This document shows, one piece after another, positions 33,929-42,784 of a stretch of DNA of 64,000 bases. A program made the position numbers and the translations under genes. This DNA comes from Algivirga pacifica. GTDB taxonomy: Bacteria > Bacteroidota > Bacteroidia > Cytophagales > Flammeovirgaceae. The number at the start of each line of letters is the position of its first letter. Within the stretch, counting starts at the first letter, position 1. The stretch lies in NCBI RefSeq assembly GCF_039543525.1, contig NZ_BAABJX010000036.1, positions 1 to 64,000 on the forward strand, given 5' to 3'. Below the pieces are notes generated by a model. That model was not told the origin of the DNA. It saw only the letters and a list, made by a program, of their open reading frames with translations, and made no database searches.

Positions 33929-35371
33929 TTATCGGTTAAATATCAATGCAGGCAACTCAATCAGGTAGCGCTCCCCGCTTTCCTTATTTTCTACCAGAAT
34001 CTCTTCTTTTTCTGCTTCCAGTACCGTTGCAGTGGTCATGGTCGTCCCGATTTGAAAATAGGTCAGCACTTCCGTCAATCCTTTTTCTACGGGGTATTTT
34101 GAAAGAATTTCTTTTAAGGAAGCCTGAGGTACCTGTTGTAGCGCCTGCCTTATCCTATGTCTCAATACCTCCTCATCTACTGCCGAAGGATCAAACAAAT
34201 TGGATACATCCACAGGCTTGGGTGGTTTCAGAAGGGCGTCGGCATTGATTTTTGCCACTTCCTTCGGTTGCCAGAGTTTCCGCTCCATCGCACTATTAAC
34301 CATCGCCTTATCCATCGTTAAGTGAAAAAATGCTTTTTCTTCAGGAGGGTTTTCCTTGGAGAGTAATACTTGTTGCTCTACCTCACGGATCAATTGGCCT
34401 ATACGCTTATTCTCCAGCAAAGACTGATCTTCAATGTAGCGTTTCACTTGCTCAAACAAGAGGGAGTTATTCTTATGTACCCGCTCCCCTGCCCGAAACA
34501 ATAGTCGATGGAAACGCATAAGAGGTTTCAGCTTATCTTCCAGTTCCTGTAAAGCAGGCAGGTCTACAATTTCGTGAATATGGTGCTGCAGTTGTTCCAT
34601 CTTCTGATGGGACATCAACAATCCCCAGAACGCCTGAAAGCTCTTGCCCTGATCAGAGTGATAAATAAAGTCGTGCTCCTCGAAGATATCGTCCAGTACG
34701 GCCCCCTTGGCCTGCTGGCTATTGACAATTTTCTCCCGGGTCGTTTCATACAACCCCTTGAAATTAGCTTCTACCTCCTTAAAGTCATACAATAGACGCT
34801 TGATGGCATCGTCCACCTCAAAGAAGCGTTCCCTTACCTTGGTCTCATCCATCTTGAGCGTAGCCCCTTCCCGTATAGCTTCCATCTCCTGTTGCAGTGC
34901 CGCTTGCTGCTGCTCCAACAAGGCCAACCGCTTCTGAGGATTTTCCGTATTTCGAGTCGACAGTTCTTCCAACATATCCAGGATCATGGTCAAGCGCGAC
35001 TCCGTTCCTACAAATGCCTTTTGCTCCAATCCTTCTAACCATTGCAAGGCTCGTTCTGCCGCTGGCGTCAGCTCGTATACCGGCTCCTGCTCATAACTAA
35101 TATAGTAATGGGACAAATAACTCGCTTCGGTCCAATCTTTCAGGTAATCAATTTCTTTCTTAGGAAAAAGAGGTTTCTCTTGCCCCTGATTGAGGTCCAT
35201 CAGGTGGTTGGCCAACAACTCCACCGCCTGACTTTCTGGCAACTGTAATTCTCCCGCTTCTTTGAAAGCCTTAAAAAGAAAACTGGCTACCATCGGCATA
35301 TTGTTACTTCTCAACAAGCGTAAGGTGACATTGTGCTCTGCGTAAAAAGATAAAGTGGAGTAGTTCATCAT
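33929..35371 (-). CDS. jetA: Wadjet defence protein JetA (kleisin-like, DUF3375)
   Basis: JetA is the kleisin/MukF-like subunit linking JetB to JetC. The protein has 480 residues and the DUF3375 layout: an N-terminal winged-helix region (MNYSTLSFYAEHNVTLRLLRS, then ASFLFKAFKEAG), a middle helical and coiled-coil region (QAALQQEMEAIREGATLKMDETKVRERFFEVDDAI) and a C-terminal region ending in LIELPALIFN. It is the first gene of the operon. The combination DUF3375, DUF4194, SMC-like and DUF2220 is type I Wadjet. A GTTGAG element lies 77 bp upstream, where its promoter should be. Confidence 0.92.
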   Translation of the reverse strand: MMNYSTLSFYAEHNVTLRLLRSNNMPMVASFLFKAFKEAGELQLPESQAVELLANHLMDLNQGQEKPLFPKKEIDYLKDWTEASYLSHYYISYEQEPVYELTPAAERALQWLEGLEQKAFVGTESRLTMILDMLEELSTRNTENPQKRLALLEQQQAALQQEMEAIREGATLKMDETKVRERFFEVDDAIKRLLYDFKEVEANFKGLYETTREKIVNSQQAKGAVLDDIFEEHDFIYHSDQGKSFQAFWGLLMSHQKMEQLQHHIHEIVDLPALQELEDKLKPLMRFHRLLFRAGERVHKNNSLLFEQVKRYIEDQSLLENKRIGQLIREVEQQVLLSKENPPEEKAFFHLTMDKAMVNSAMERKLWQPKEVAKINADALLKPPKPVDVSNLFDPSAVDEEVLRHRIRQALQQVPQASLKEILSKYPVEKGLTEVLTYFQIGTTMTTATVLEAEKEEILVENKESGERYLIELPALIFNR

Positions 35372-35447
35372 TTATTGCTTAGAAATGTTGGTAGGGTAAA
35401 AATAGGAGTTTAGAACGTAAGGGAGGTACGTTTTCTTCTCTCGTTTT

Positions 35448-35616
35448 GTTGAGGCGGCTTGCGCCGCTGGTTGAGTGGCACTGCGTGCCGTTGAGAGGAG
35501 CTTCGCTCCGTTGAGGTTTTGCAGTACTGCACTTTCTCAACAGCCCGAAGGGCTACTCAACGGCACGCAGAACACGCCATGTAATGGACTCAACCAGCGG
35601 CACAAGCCGCCTCAAC
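35448..35616. repeat. GTTGAG composite hairpin element B
   Basis: This 169-bp element begins GTTGAGGCGGCTTGCGCCGC and ends with the inverse. Modules read in order are GCGGC-hairpin, GGCAC-TGC-GTGCC, GGAGC-TTC-GCTCC, a GCAGTACTGC palindrome, AGCCC/GGGCT hairpin, and the CCAT-GTA-ATGG module, each separated by GTTGAG or CTCAAC. It begins 3 bp past the SEC-C protein stop (on the minus strand) and lies upstream of jetA. Confidence 0.85.
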
Positions 35617-35619
35617 AAC

Positions 35620-37221
35620 TTATGTCTTATTCATGCAACACTTTTTGTACTTCTTCCCACTTCCACAGGGGCAAGGATCATTTCTTCCTACCTTATGAAC
35701 CGATTCTATAGATTTCTCTTTTTTGATAGCTGTCTCTCCATAGTAATGCTGCTGTAATATTTTTTGTACCTCTTCAAAGGACTTACTACTACCATAAAAA
35801 TCTTGGTAAGCATCTTCCACCCCTTTGATCGCATATTTTTGGAAAGATATACCATTTTTTATATCCCTTTGGCAAGACTTATAAGAGCCGCAAACTTGGA
35901 TATCTACGTATCCCTTATCGAAAAGAGGCTTCATCTGTTCAAATAAGGAAAGACTTCCTATAGACATTACATCCACCGCTAAGCTTCCTAAAAAGCTACT
36001 ATCTATCACATTATCATCCAACGTAGCCTTATTGAAAAATTGAACAATCTCCTCAAAGTGCTGAGCAATTGCCTTTTTTTGCTCTTTTTCATGATACGAG
36101 CGCTGTATCATCGACTCGCAAACCATTGACTTGGCATATCGATAAACACCTGGCTCACAAACAAACGCTTTCAGTTTCTGTAAATGTTGATTTCCTATCC
36201 AATATACCGTATGCCATGAGACTTCTGTCAGCAAATCGCCTAAGTAAAACTCCAACACATCTTCATGTTGTCGATAAAACTGAAAGATAATCGGAATATT
36301 TTCCTCATCAGCCAATTCAGTCATTAGCATAAGGGCATGTACCGGAAAAGAAATACTTTTATCATCCCATCCCTCCTTATCAACTTTTCTTTTAAAATAT
36401 AGGTAACGGTCAATACTATCCTGCAGGATTGTACACAAGTCTTCAGACAACGTCTCTCTTGGCAGCTCCAAAAGCATTGGAATATTCAACTGCTTCCAGT
36501 CTCTTAACCCTGCCTCATATAATATATATAACTCTTCATGGTTCAACTTAGGCAGCTTCTGTTTTCTACTTTTCGGCAAAGGATTCATGCGTACATTAAT
36601 CTCTTGTTCTTTCCAACGTTGAATCATTTCCATACTACTCTTGACCACTGCTTGATCATACCAGTCTTTTGCTTGCTCATATTGCATACTTTCTGCATCT
36701 GTATCCTCTAAGATTTGCAAGCACTCTTCTGCTTGTTCCAAATCACCTATAATGGAAAGATAACGTACTACTGTGCTATAATAAACCAATACCTCATTAA
36801 TGTTAAAGACATCCCGCTGAGGGTATAGCTCTTGTAGATCCAAGGCCTCTCCTAGTAGCATAGGAACCTTATCCAGCTTTTCTTCTTGCATATATATCGA
36901 GGCTAAATTAACTTTTCCATGCAAATAGTCAGGGTGTTCTCTCACTATCCACTCTGTTACCTCATAAGCCTTGGTCACATCACCCCTATTAAAATAAGTC
37001 TTTGACAGAAAGTTTTTAAGCATAGGAACTTCGGGGTAGTCCTCAATAAGCCTATTCAACTTATTGATTACTGTTTGCTTTCCTTTTGAAACTTCTTCAT
37101 AGAGGTCGTCCAATTGCACCCTTAACTCCTCAGGGATAGGGACCACTGTATTTACAATATTAGGGTCATTCATGACCTTCAGATGAGCAATCTTTTTTAA
37201 CATTTTTATATACCTTGACAT
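35620..37221 (-). CDS. TPR/HEAT-like repeat protein with C-terminal SEC-C zinc motif (paralog 1)
   Basis: This is a 533-residue cytosolic protein. Residues about 40-190 are tetratricopeptide-like repeats (YPEVPMLKNFLSKTYFNRGDVTKAYEV, ILVYYSTVVRYLSIIGDLEQAEECLQIL). Residues about 245-470 are helical repeats resembling DUF1186 (FYLGDLLTEVSWHTVYWIGNQHLQKLKAF). The end is a textbook SEC-C motif, GRNDPCPCGSGKKYKKCC, which binds zinc and is found in SecA and many unrelated proteins. It is a clear paralog of the gene at 43658-45277. Function is unknown. It lies directly upstream of the jet operon on the same strand. Confidence 0.85.
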   Translation of the reverse strand: MSRYIKMLKKIAHLKVMNDPNIVNTVVPIPEELRVQLDDLYEEVSKGKQTVINKLNRLIEDYPEVPMLKNFLSKTYFNRGDVTKAYEVTEWIVREHPDYLHGKVNLASIYMQEEKLDKVPMLLGEALDLQELYPQRDVFNINEVLVYYSTVVRYLSIIGDLEQAEECLQILEDTDAESMQYEQAKDWYDQAVVKSSMEMIQRWKEQEINVRMNPLPKSRKQKLPKLNHEELYILYEAGLRDWKQLNIPMLLELPRETLSEDLCTILQDSIDRYLYFKRKVDKEGWDDKSISFPVHALMLMTELADEENIPIIFQFYRQHEDVLEFYLGDLLTEVSWHTVYWIGNQHLQKLKAFVCEPGVYRYAKSMVCESMIQRSYHEKEQKKAIAQHFEEIVQFFNKATLDDNVIDSSFLGSLAVDVMSIGSLSLFEQMKPLFDKGYVDIQVCGSYKSCQRDIKNGISFQKYAIKGVEDAYQDFYGSSKSFEEVQKILQQHYYGETAIKKEKSIESVHKVGRNDPCPCGSGKKYKKCCMNKT

Positions 37222-37281
37222 TATAATAGACTATCAGGGTCTATTCATAAGAAATAGACTTTTCTATTTTGGCTGGTGAAC

Positions 37282-37299
37282 CCTCGCCACAAGGCGAGG
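37282..37299. repeat. Small palindrome CCTCGCC-ACAA-GGCGAGG
   Basis: A perfect 7-bp stem with a 4-nt loop lies in the divergent spacer upstream of the SEC-C gene and the broken SWIM gene. Confidence 0.6.
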
Positions 37300-37379
37300 A
37301 TCTACACTACTCCATTTCAATAGAATATGATTTTTAAAAAAAGACCCTGTACTACTTACCACAATTCACAAACGGCAAT

Positions 37380-37617
37380 ATGACACTGAAAGAGTTTATC
37401 AAAAATATTTCCCCCACCATCCTCAACAGAGGGAAAGTTTATTTTAATGACGAGCATATTCTCTCTCTTTACAAGGGGCAAGATAACATTTGGTATGCTG
37501 AAATAGAAGGAAGTTACGACAACTATCAGGTAGAGCTTGTTTTAGACGCTAATGGGAATTACAGCAGTAGCTTTTGTGACTGTTGTCCTTATGATGGCAT
37601 TACCTTTGACAACTCCC
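37380..37617 (+). pseudogene. SWIM zinc-finger protein, N-terminal fragment
   Basis: About the first 75 residues of a SWIM-type protein remain: MTLKEFIKNISPTILNRGK, then an alternating beta region and FCDCCPYDG, which is the first half of the SWIM CxC...CxH zinc site. The second half (expected CKH) is missing. The frame runs into an IS200/IS605-like right end at about 37617, where a CCCCCTGCTAAAGCAAGGGG hairpin begins. The C-terminal part of the same gene is at 38340-38639, so the original gene was split and its middle lost. Confidence 0.7.
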
Positions 37618-38340
37618 CCTGCTAAAGCAAGGGGGATTCTTAGCCTACGCACGAGCCAACGCTCCACGTTTACGACTACTAGCGATTGCCCTCGCTAGAA
37701 TATTTTTAGCCGCGTTTATATCCGCATTATCAGTATGTCCACACTTTTTACACTCAAAGTTAGACTGAGAGATTCTATTTTCTTTGGACTGATATCCGCA
37801 AGAATGACACCTTTGAGAAGTATATTTCGCGTCTACCTTGATGAACGCTTTCCCTTGCCATTGAGCTTTATAGAAAAGTTTATCAAAGAACATGGAAGGC
37901 GCTGTATCAACGATTGCCCTATTCAACCCACTTTTAGCTTTGACATTTTTGCCGTGATGTTCGGTATCACCTTTAGCCGATTTACTCATATTCTTGACTT
38001 TTAAACTTTCAATCGCAATTAGATCAAAGCTACGCACAAGGTCAGTACTCACCTTATGCTGAAAATCATTGCGAACACGAGCAATCTTTGCTTGTAGCTT
38101 GGCTAGTTTTCTAGCTTGCTTATAGAAATTTTGAGAACGTTTCTTTTTACGAGCCAAACTTCTTTGTGCTACACGCAACTGACATTGATACTGCTGATAT
38201 AAACGAGGATTGGCTATTTTACTTCCATTCGAAAGCGTTAAAAAATGGGCTACCCCCCAATCTATTCCAATCGCTTGGTTCTCGCTGATCGAAACAGTGA
38301 TGGTGGATAACTCTTGCTCAAACATAATGGAAATAAAAAA
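37617..38340 (-). mobile_element. IS200/IS605-family remnant carrying a truncated tnpB
   Basis: The low-coordinate end has the typical IS605-type right-end hairpin (CCCCC, TGCTAAAGC, GGGGG) followed by ATTCTTAGCC just after the tnpB stop. The rest is a 5'-truncated tnpB. No tnpA and no clear left end are present. The exact borders are inferred from where the SWIM reading frames stop matching, and are approximate. Confidence 0.7.
37645..38325 (-). pseudogene. tnpB: TnpB (RuvC-like RNA-guided nuclease), N-terminally truncated
   Basis: TnpB of IS200/IS605 elements is an RNA-guided endonuclease. This 226-residue frame holds only the C-terminal half: RuvC-I GIDWGVAHFLT (Asp22), a helical segment, RuvC-II IAIESLKV (Glu106), the zinc ribbon CHSC...CKKC (Cys173, 176, 192, 195) and RuvC-III DNADINAAKN (Asp202). 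Full-length proteins have about 370-400 residues, so about 150 N-terminal residues (the recognition and HTH part) are gone. The catalytic residues are intact, but without the N-terminus it is unlikely to work. It lies inside a broken SWIM gene. Confidence 0.88.
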
Positions 38341-38639
38341 TCACGAGGGCTTTCTTTTCCTTTTATCGTAATATACATCTGATGTTGTATACTCCTCATC
38401 TTACGCCAACCCACGACGCTACTTTAATTCCTTACTATAAGGCCGCCATTGAAAACATCGCTACTCACCCCGGCGGAAGAAGTACGTATACCTCTTTGGT
38501 GAGATACCTACTAACGATGTCAAAACTACAAGGAGGAGAAACGGTCGCTAAAGAACTAAGCAAACAATTATTAGAAACCTACCGCAATCGTCCTGCTATG
38601 CGGGATGAGTTTAAAGGTTTACCTTGGATTTCATCATGA
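38340..38639 (+). pseudogene. SWIM zinc-finger protein, C-terminal fragment
   Basis: The frame is open from about 38337 (a TAA lies just before) to 38639. The part YYKAAIENIATHPGGRSTYTSLVRYLLTMSKLQGGETVAKEL and the end LLETYRNRPAMRDEF look like the C-terminus of SWIM-domain proteins, where a helical region ends in a basic 'YRNRPA' type motif. Together with 37380-37617 it suggests one gene interrupted by the TnpB element, with several hundred middle residues deleted. The ATG at 38382 is probably not a real start. Confidence 0.65.
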
Positions 38640-38680
38640 TCCTGAGTTTTTTCGCGTAAACCGTAGGCTCTCCCACTATC

Positions 38681-38823
38681 GTTGAGACGGCTTGCGCCGT
38701 TAGTTGAGTCCATTACATGGCGTGTTCTGCGTGCCGTTGAGAAAGTGCAGTACTGCAGCACTTTCTCAACAGAGCGAAGCTCCTCTCAACAGCTCACAAA
38801 ATACACCATATAATAGACTCAAC
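38681..38823. repeat. GTTGAG composite hairpin element C
   Basis: Modules in order: an ACGGC-TTGC-GCCGT hairpin, CCAT-TAC-ATGG, a long AAAGTGC...GCACTTT stem around GCAGTACTGC, GAGC-GAA-GCTC, and degenerate CCAT-ATA-ATAG. They are separated by GTTGAG or CTCAAC. It ends 1 bp before the TAA (reverse strand) of the DUF3843-like gene. Confidence 0.8.
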
Positions 38824-38824
38824 A

Positions 38825-40387
38825 TTACGTCTGATAAGTGATATAAGGGGCTGCAAAATAATCGTTCCCTTTCCAGAAACGCATCAGAAAGTCAAAATGA
38901 TTTACGTATAAGTCGCCTTCTTCCCCATTAAGAAATGGAATCAAATGACGGTAATTCTCCACACAATAATAAGCCAACTCCACGGAAAAATCAGGCGTGA
39001 ACAATAGCTCGATCGTATCGTCTGTACACTCCTCCAAATCGAAGAAAGGATTATCCTTATCCGGGAAAGCACTTAAGCATCCACTCACCATCTCCAATCC
39101 TTTCTTTGGATTGAAAAAAACAATTACCGGACTCTCAGGGTCTTTGGTTGGCACCTGTATTCGTCTAGGCTCTACACCTTCTGCCTCAGCGGACGCCTTC
39201 ATAAATGCCTGTACAAACTCACTTAACTGCCCCTCCTTTAGAAAAGCAATCAAACTATTGCCATTGATCTTCAAAAATTGCTTTTCCTGTTTCTTCAATA
39301 TCCCCTCATCTACCGAATGGTCTTCCATAAAGTTAAAGAGCGCCTTGGACTTGAGTGATTGTTTTTCGTCCTGTATCAAGGATGGAGAGCCCACATCATT
39401 CACCCAGACACCAGAAAACCACCATTCCCCTCTCCACGCAGCCATACCAATCATAATCACGGTATCCTTTTTGGATAAATCGCCATAATGGTCAAAAGAT
39501 TTTTTGGTTAAATTCACCTTTCTTTCGGTAGCAATATGCTCCAGAAAAACCGAGGTCTCATCCTGCCCTTTATAATAGAAAAAACCAAAAACTCTTGGAG
39601 ACATCTCCTGAAATGCTTTACTCAATGGTGACTCATCTCCCATCAAAGCTGCTGCCCACTCTTGCCCATTTAATCCCATTAACCTGGTCCTTGTCTTATG
39701 TACAAACCCGGTTCTCAGCTCATTCATCTTTCCGATGACATTCGTATCATCTTGATTTTCTTGTACTAAATCAAGCAACTCCAATTGAAATTTTGCGGCC
39801 GTATCTGGGTAAAAAAGATAGGTTTTGAGCAACAAAATATCCATTAGATGCCTTGCCTTATAAAAATCTTTCTCATCCGGCTCAATCGCATAGGTATTTT
39901 TCAGCAACTCGTTTTCAGGTGCATATTCCCAAGCCTCCTCCAAAACGCCCATGATCTTATGTGCAACAGCTGTCATATAAAGGTTGGTCGGGACAAAAAC
40001 CACCTCTTCATTGATCGCCTGCATAAAATACCAAATCAGAAACTGTATATCCTGTAGATTAATCTCTCCAACATCGTATTTAGCCGTATCGTAAAAGGGT
40101 AAATATTTTCCGTAGGCCTTGTAGTGCAACTGCACAAACGTATTCCAAATATTGGTCTCGGAAACAAGGTCCTCTAAATAGGATGCTATAAAACAACATA
40201 ACTCCCCTAGTGTTTCTTCCTCCATAAACCGCAATATTTCCCGGTCCATTTCTGTCTCTCGTATTGCCGCTCGGATCTGATTGCTTAACGCCAGGTAATA
40301 GTTATCCGTAGGTGCATGATTTTGGTAGGGCTTCAGTATCACCCATTGCTTGATATAGATTTTGGCAGCTTTAATTTTTGGTCTCAT
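38825..40387 (-). CDS. Hypothetical protein, DUF3843-like
   Basis: This 520-residue cytosolic protein opens with IYIKQWVILKPYQNHAPTDNYYLALSNQIRAAI, which resembles the N-terminus of DUF3843 proteins known from Bacteroidota. Helical segments follow (FIASYLEDLVSETNIWNTFVQLHYKAYGKYLPFY), then a beta-rich middle (RVFGFFYYKGQDETSVFLEHIATERKVNL, MIGMAAWRGEWWFSGVWVN) and an acidic end. I start at the ATG ending at 40387; an upstream TTG would add 7 residues. The family assignment is from memory and only moderately sure. It ends at a GTTGAG element and is divergent from the pRiA4b ORF-3 gene. Confidence 0.65.
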   Translation of the reverse strand: MRPKIKAAKIYIKQWVILKPYQNHAPTDNYYLALSNQIRAAIRETEMDREILRFMEEETLGELCCFIASYLEDLVSETNIWNTFVQLHYKAYGKYLPFYDTAKYDVGEINLQDIQFLIWYFMQAINEEVVFVPTNLYMTAVAHKIMGVLEEAWEYAPENELLKNTYAIEPDEKDFYKARHLMDILLLKTYLFYPDTAAKFQLELLDLVQENQDDTNVIGKMNELRTGFVHKTRTRLMGLNGQEWAAALMGDESPLSKAFQEMSPRVFGFFYYKGQDETSVFLEHIATERKVNLTKKSFDHYGDLSKKDTVIMIGMAAWRGEWWFSGVWVNDVGSPSLIQDEKQSLKSKALFNFMEDHSVDEGILKKQEKQFLKINGNSLIAFLKEGQLSEFVQAFMKASAEAEGVEPRRIQVPTKDPESPVIVFFNPKKGLEMVSGCLSAFPDKDNPFFDLEECTDDTIELLFTPDFSVELAYYCVENYRHLIPFLNGEEGDLYVNHFDFLMRFWKGNDYFAAPYITYQT

Positions 40388-40523
40388 ACTTAATATTTTT
40401 TTCCCCAAGTAAATAGATCTTACTTAATATCTTCTCTCCTCTTCTAATTTTTATATACTTTTGGATTAAATACCTATTTCAATCGTTCAGCAATCAATCT
40501 TGTATTCAACTAGAAATTAAACC

Positions 40524-41660
40524 ATGTCAGCCATTACCTATACCAACCGAAAGGGAAAGACGTCCTATATCCGACAGTCTACCACCAAAACCGGTAAGAT
40601 CACTTACTACGCAACCACTAAGGTCAAGAAAGAGGAAGTTAAGAATATGCTTACTGAGATGCCGGAGGGATATGAGTTTTTTGAGAATCCTGAGACGGCA
40701 GTAGTCAAAGTACGTAAGCAACCAACTTATACTTTTACTGTAGAAGAGCTTAAAACTATCGAATCTATTTTAAAAAAAGGTAAGAAAAGCTTACTTCAGA
40801 TCAGTAGGGATACGGATTTTATAGGTTTTTATCACCCTATGATGTCTACTTTTGAATGGATTCAATTCTCTACGAACAGACAAATGAGCGAACTATCCGA
40901 TAGCATCGTACAATATGCTCAATATGAAATTGTAGGTAGACTTCTTAAGAAGGGTAAGACCTATATCCTACAACGACAAGAAAAGACCTCTTGGGCTACA
41001 ATAGAAGAGAATGATGACCTTTTGTCCTTGACCGATAAGTATAAAAAGGAGCTATTGAACAATCAGTTGAGCGAAATTCCGGTAGAACTTCCTGAAGTGC
41101 TCCCTGCAGTATTGGATCTTAAAATCACATTGGTGGGAAGTAGTCCCTCCATTTACCGTACTGTCAAAGTCAATAATGATATTTCTCTAGAACGATTGCA
41201 TGATATTATTCAAATTGTGATGGGGTGGGACCGTAGTCACCTCTATAGTTTTGAATATAAGAAAGGAAAGCGTAGTGTCGAAATTACCCAAGGGGGAAAC
41301 CCTTTCTGGGAAGACGAACCAGAGAGCGAAGCAGATGAGATCGATATTAAAGACTACCTGACAAACAAAGGCGATAAACTCTACTATACCTACGACTTTG
41401 GCGATAATTGGGATCATGAAATTTTGTTGGTAGGCAGCACCGAGGGAGCAATCAAAAAAATTGCTGAATGTACAGAGGGAAAAAGGGCCTGCCCACCAGA
41501 AGACTGTGGAGGGATTTATTACTATAATGACTACGTAAAAAGACAAAAGAAAGGACTCAAGCATTTAAGTGAGGATGAGATCGAATGGTTTGGGAAGCGT
41601 TTTGATCCTGAAGAGTTTTCCCTTAAGGAGGTAAATAAGAGGCTATCACGCTCTCGTTGA
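40524..41660 (+). CDS. pRiA4b ORF-3-like protein
   Basis: This is a 378-residue protein whose last 170 residues match the plasmid pRiA4b ORF-3 family: LDLKITLVGSSPSIYRTVKVNNDISLERLHDIIQIVMGWDRSHLYSFEY, then KLYYTYDFGDNWDHEILLVG and RACPPEDCGGIYYYNDYV. The N-terminal 200 residues hold a basic, Thr-rich start (TNRKGKTSYIRQSTTKTGKITYYATTK) that I do not recognise. The family occurs on plasmids and in accessory islands, and its biochemical role is unknown. Its TGA stop lies inside a GTTGAG repeat tag. Confidence 0.85.
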   Translation: MSAITYTNRKGKTSYIRQSTTKTGKITYYATTKVKKEEVKNMLTEMPEGYEFFENPETAVVKVRKQPTYTFTVEELKTIESILKKGKKSLLQISRDTDFIGFYHPMMSTFEWIQFSTNRQMSELSDSIVQYAQYEIVGRLLKKGKTYILQRQEKTSWATIEENDDLLSLTDKYKKELLNNQLSEIPVELPEVLPAVLDLKITLVGSSPSIYRTVKVNNDISLERLHDIIQIVMGWDRSHLYSFEYKKGKRSVEITQGGNPFWEDEPESEADEIDIKDYLTNKGDKLYYTYDFGDNWDHEILLVGSTEGAIKKIAECTEGKRACPPEDCGGIYYYNDYVKRQKKGLKHLSEDEIEWFGKRFDPEEFSLKEVNKRLSRSR

Positions 41661-41689
41661 GATAGCTTACGCCATGTAATGGACTCAAC
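41656..41689. repeat. Short GTTGAG element K overlapping a stop codon
   Basis: GTTGAG at 41656-41661 contains the TGA stop of the pRiA4b-like gene. It is followed by AGCTTACGCC, the CCAT-GTA-ATGG module and CTCAAC. The rest of the gap to 42020 holds only a 10-bp inverted pair, TGCTCTTGGA and TCCAAGAGCA, and no gene. Confidence 0.75.
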
Positions 41690-42020
41690 CCTACGCCCCT
41701 CACTGAACTAACTGGTTCAAGAGTTAAATTCCAAACGAGGTACGAGTAAGGAATTGCTCTTGGACTAAGTGGTTTACTACATCAATCAAGCATAATGCGT
41801 ACTGTGCTAATCCAAGAGCACTCTATAATCAAAAATGAGGATAATTCCTCTAAAAAATCAAGTAAGATAATATGCTTTAAGAGTACAGACCTACCACGCA
41901 ACAGTCATTAGTGTACGTCACCAATCATCAATCGGATGACTACATTTATTTTTTAACATTCGGGGGATATATCCCTTAGATCCTCTGAGTAAATAGATAC
42001 TTTTTATTCCATTATCCCTT

Positions 42021-42698
42021 ATGCATAAAATCTCATTAAGTCTGCTACTACTTCTATGTACCTTCACGGCTAAAGCACAAAACTCCATCTCTTTTTCCAT
42101 CGGAAACCTATACCACGGTGCTGACTACCCTGAAAGTCTGCTGAGCTATATGGAGGTAAATACTGTTCGTATGAATACACCCTATCTGGGTATTACCTAT
42201 AACCATACTTACAAACCTCATCTTCTACTGACAACTGGAATACAATATTTTGAAACCGCTCACCAACTCAATGGAAAGGTTATCATTCAAATAACAAATA
42301 ACGATCAGCATTACCAGGAGATAATTAATATTTTGCGACAAGAGTTTTATCGCACGCAATCTATAAGTTTTCCATTAGATGTCGCATTACGTTCCCAAGG
42401 TCCTTGGAACAAATATATTGCAATGGGACTTGCTCCTTCTTTGGTACTTAAACAGGAACATTTTATCAATAGAAACTATTACCCAGACCCTCCCTCTCCT
42501 TTAGGTTCATTTCGGAGAATGGGTTGCTATGGTAGAATTACAGGAGGAATCAATTTTCAGCAAGGTGATTGGGACTATGGCTTAGCCTTAACTTATCAAC
42601 ATAACTTTATTGACCTGTACAAATCACAAGATTTGGATGTTTATATGTCTAATATTCAACTGAGCATAATCTTTAGCCATAATTTATCTATTCTATAA
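42021..42698 (+). CDS. Outer-membrane beta-barrel protein
   Basis: This is a 225-residue secreted protein. A signal peptide (HKISLSLLLLLCTFTAKAQ) is followed by alternating hydrophobic/polar strands (SISFSIGNLYHG, YLGITYNHTYKPHLLLTTGIQYF, WDYGLALTYQHNF) and a C-terminal strand ending IQLSIIFSHNLSIL. It resembles the small PorT/OmpW-like barrels common in Bacteroidota. No specific function can be given. It is a single gene on the plus strand. Confidence 0.75.
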   Translation: MHKISLSLLLLLCTFTAKAQNSISFSIGNLYHGADYPESLLSYMEVNTVRMNTPYLGITYNHTYKPHLLLTTGIQYFETAHQLNGKVIIQITNNDQHYQEIINILRQEFYRTQSISFPLDVALRSQGPWNKYIAMGLAPSLVLKQEHFINRNYYPDPPSPLGSFRRMGCYGRITGGINFQQGDWDYGLALTYQHNFIDLYKSQDLDVYMSNIQLSIIFSHNLSIL

Positions 42699-42784
42699 TC
42701 AAAAAAATAATTAAGTTCTTCTCGCTCTACTGTTAGTATGAAATCACAATTTCCGACTCTCTCGCTATAGATGTCTACTCACAC

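Noticed and set aside
37645..38325. Functional TnpB or Cas12-like nuclease
   Set aside because: RuvC residues and the zinc ribbon are present, but the N-terminal recognition half is missing and no tnpA or left end is seen, so it is called a remnant.
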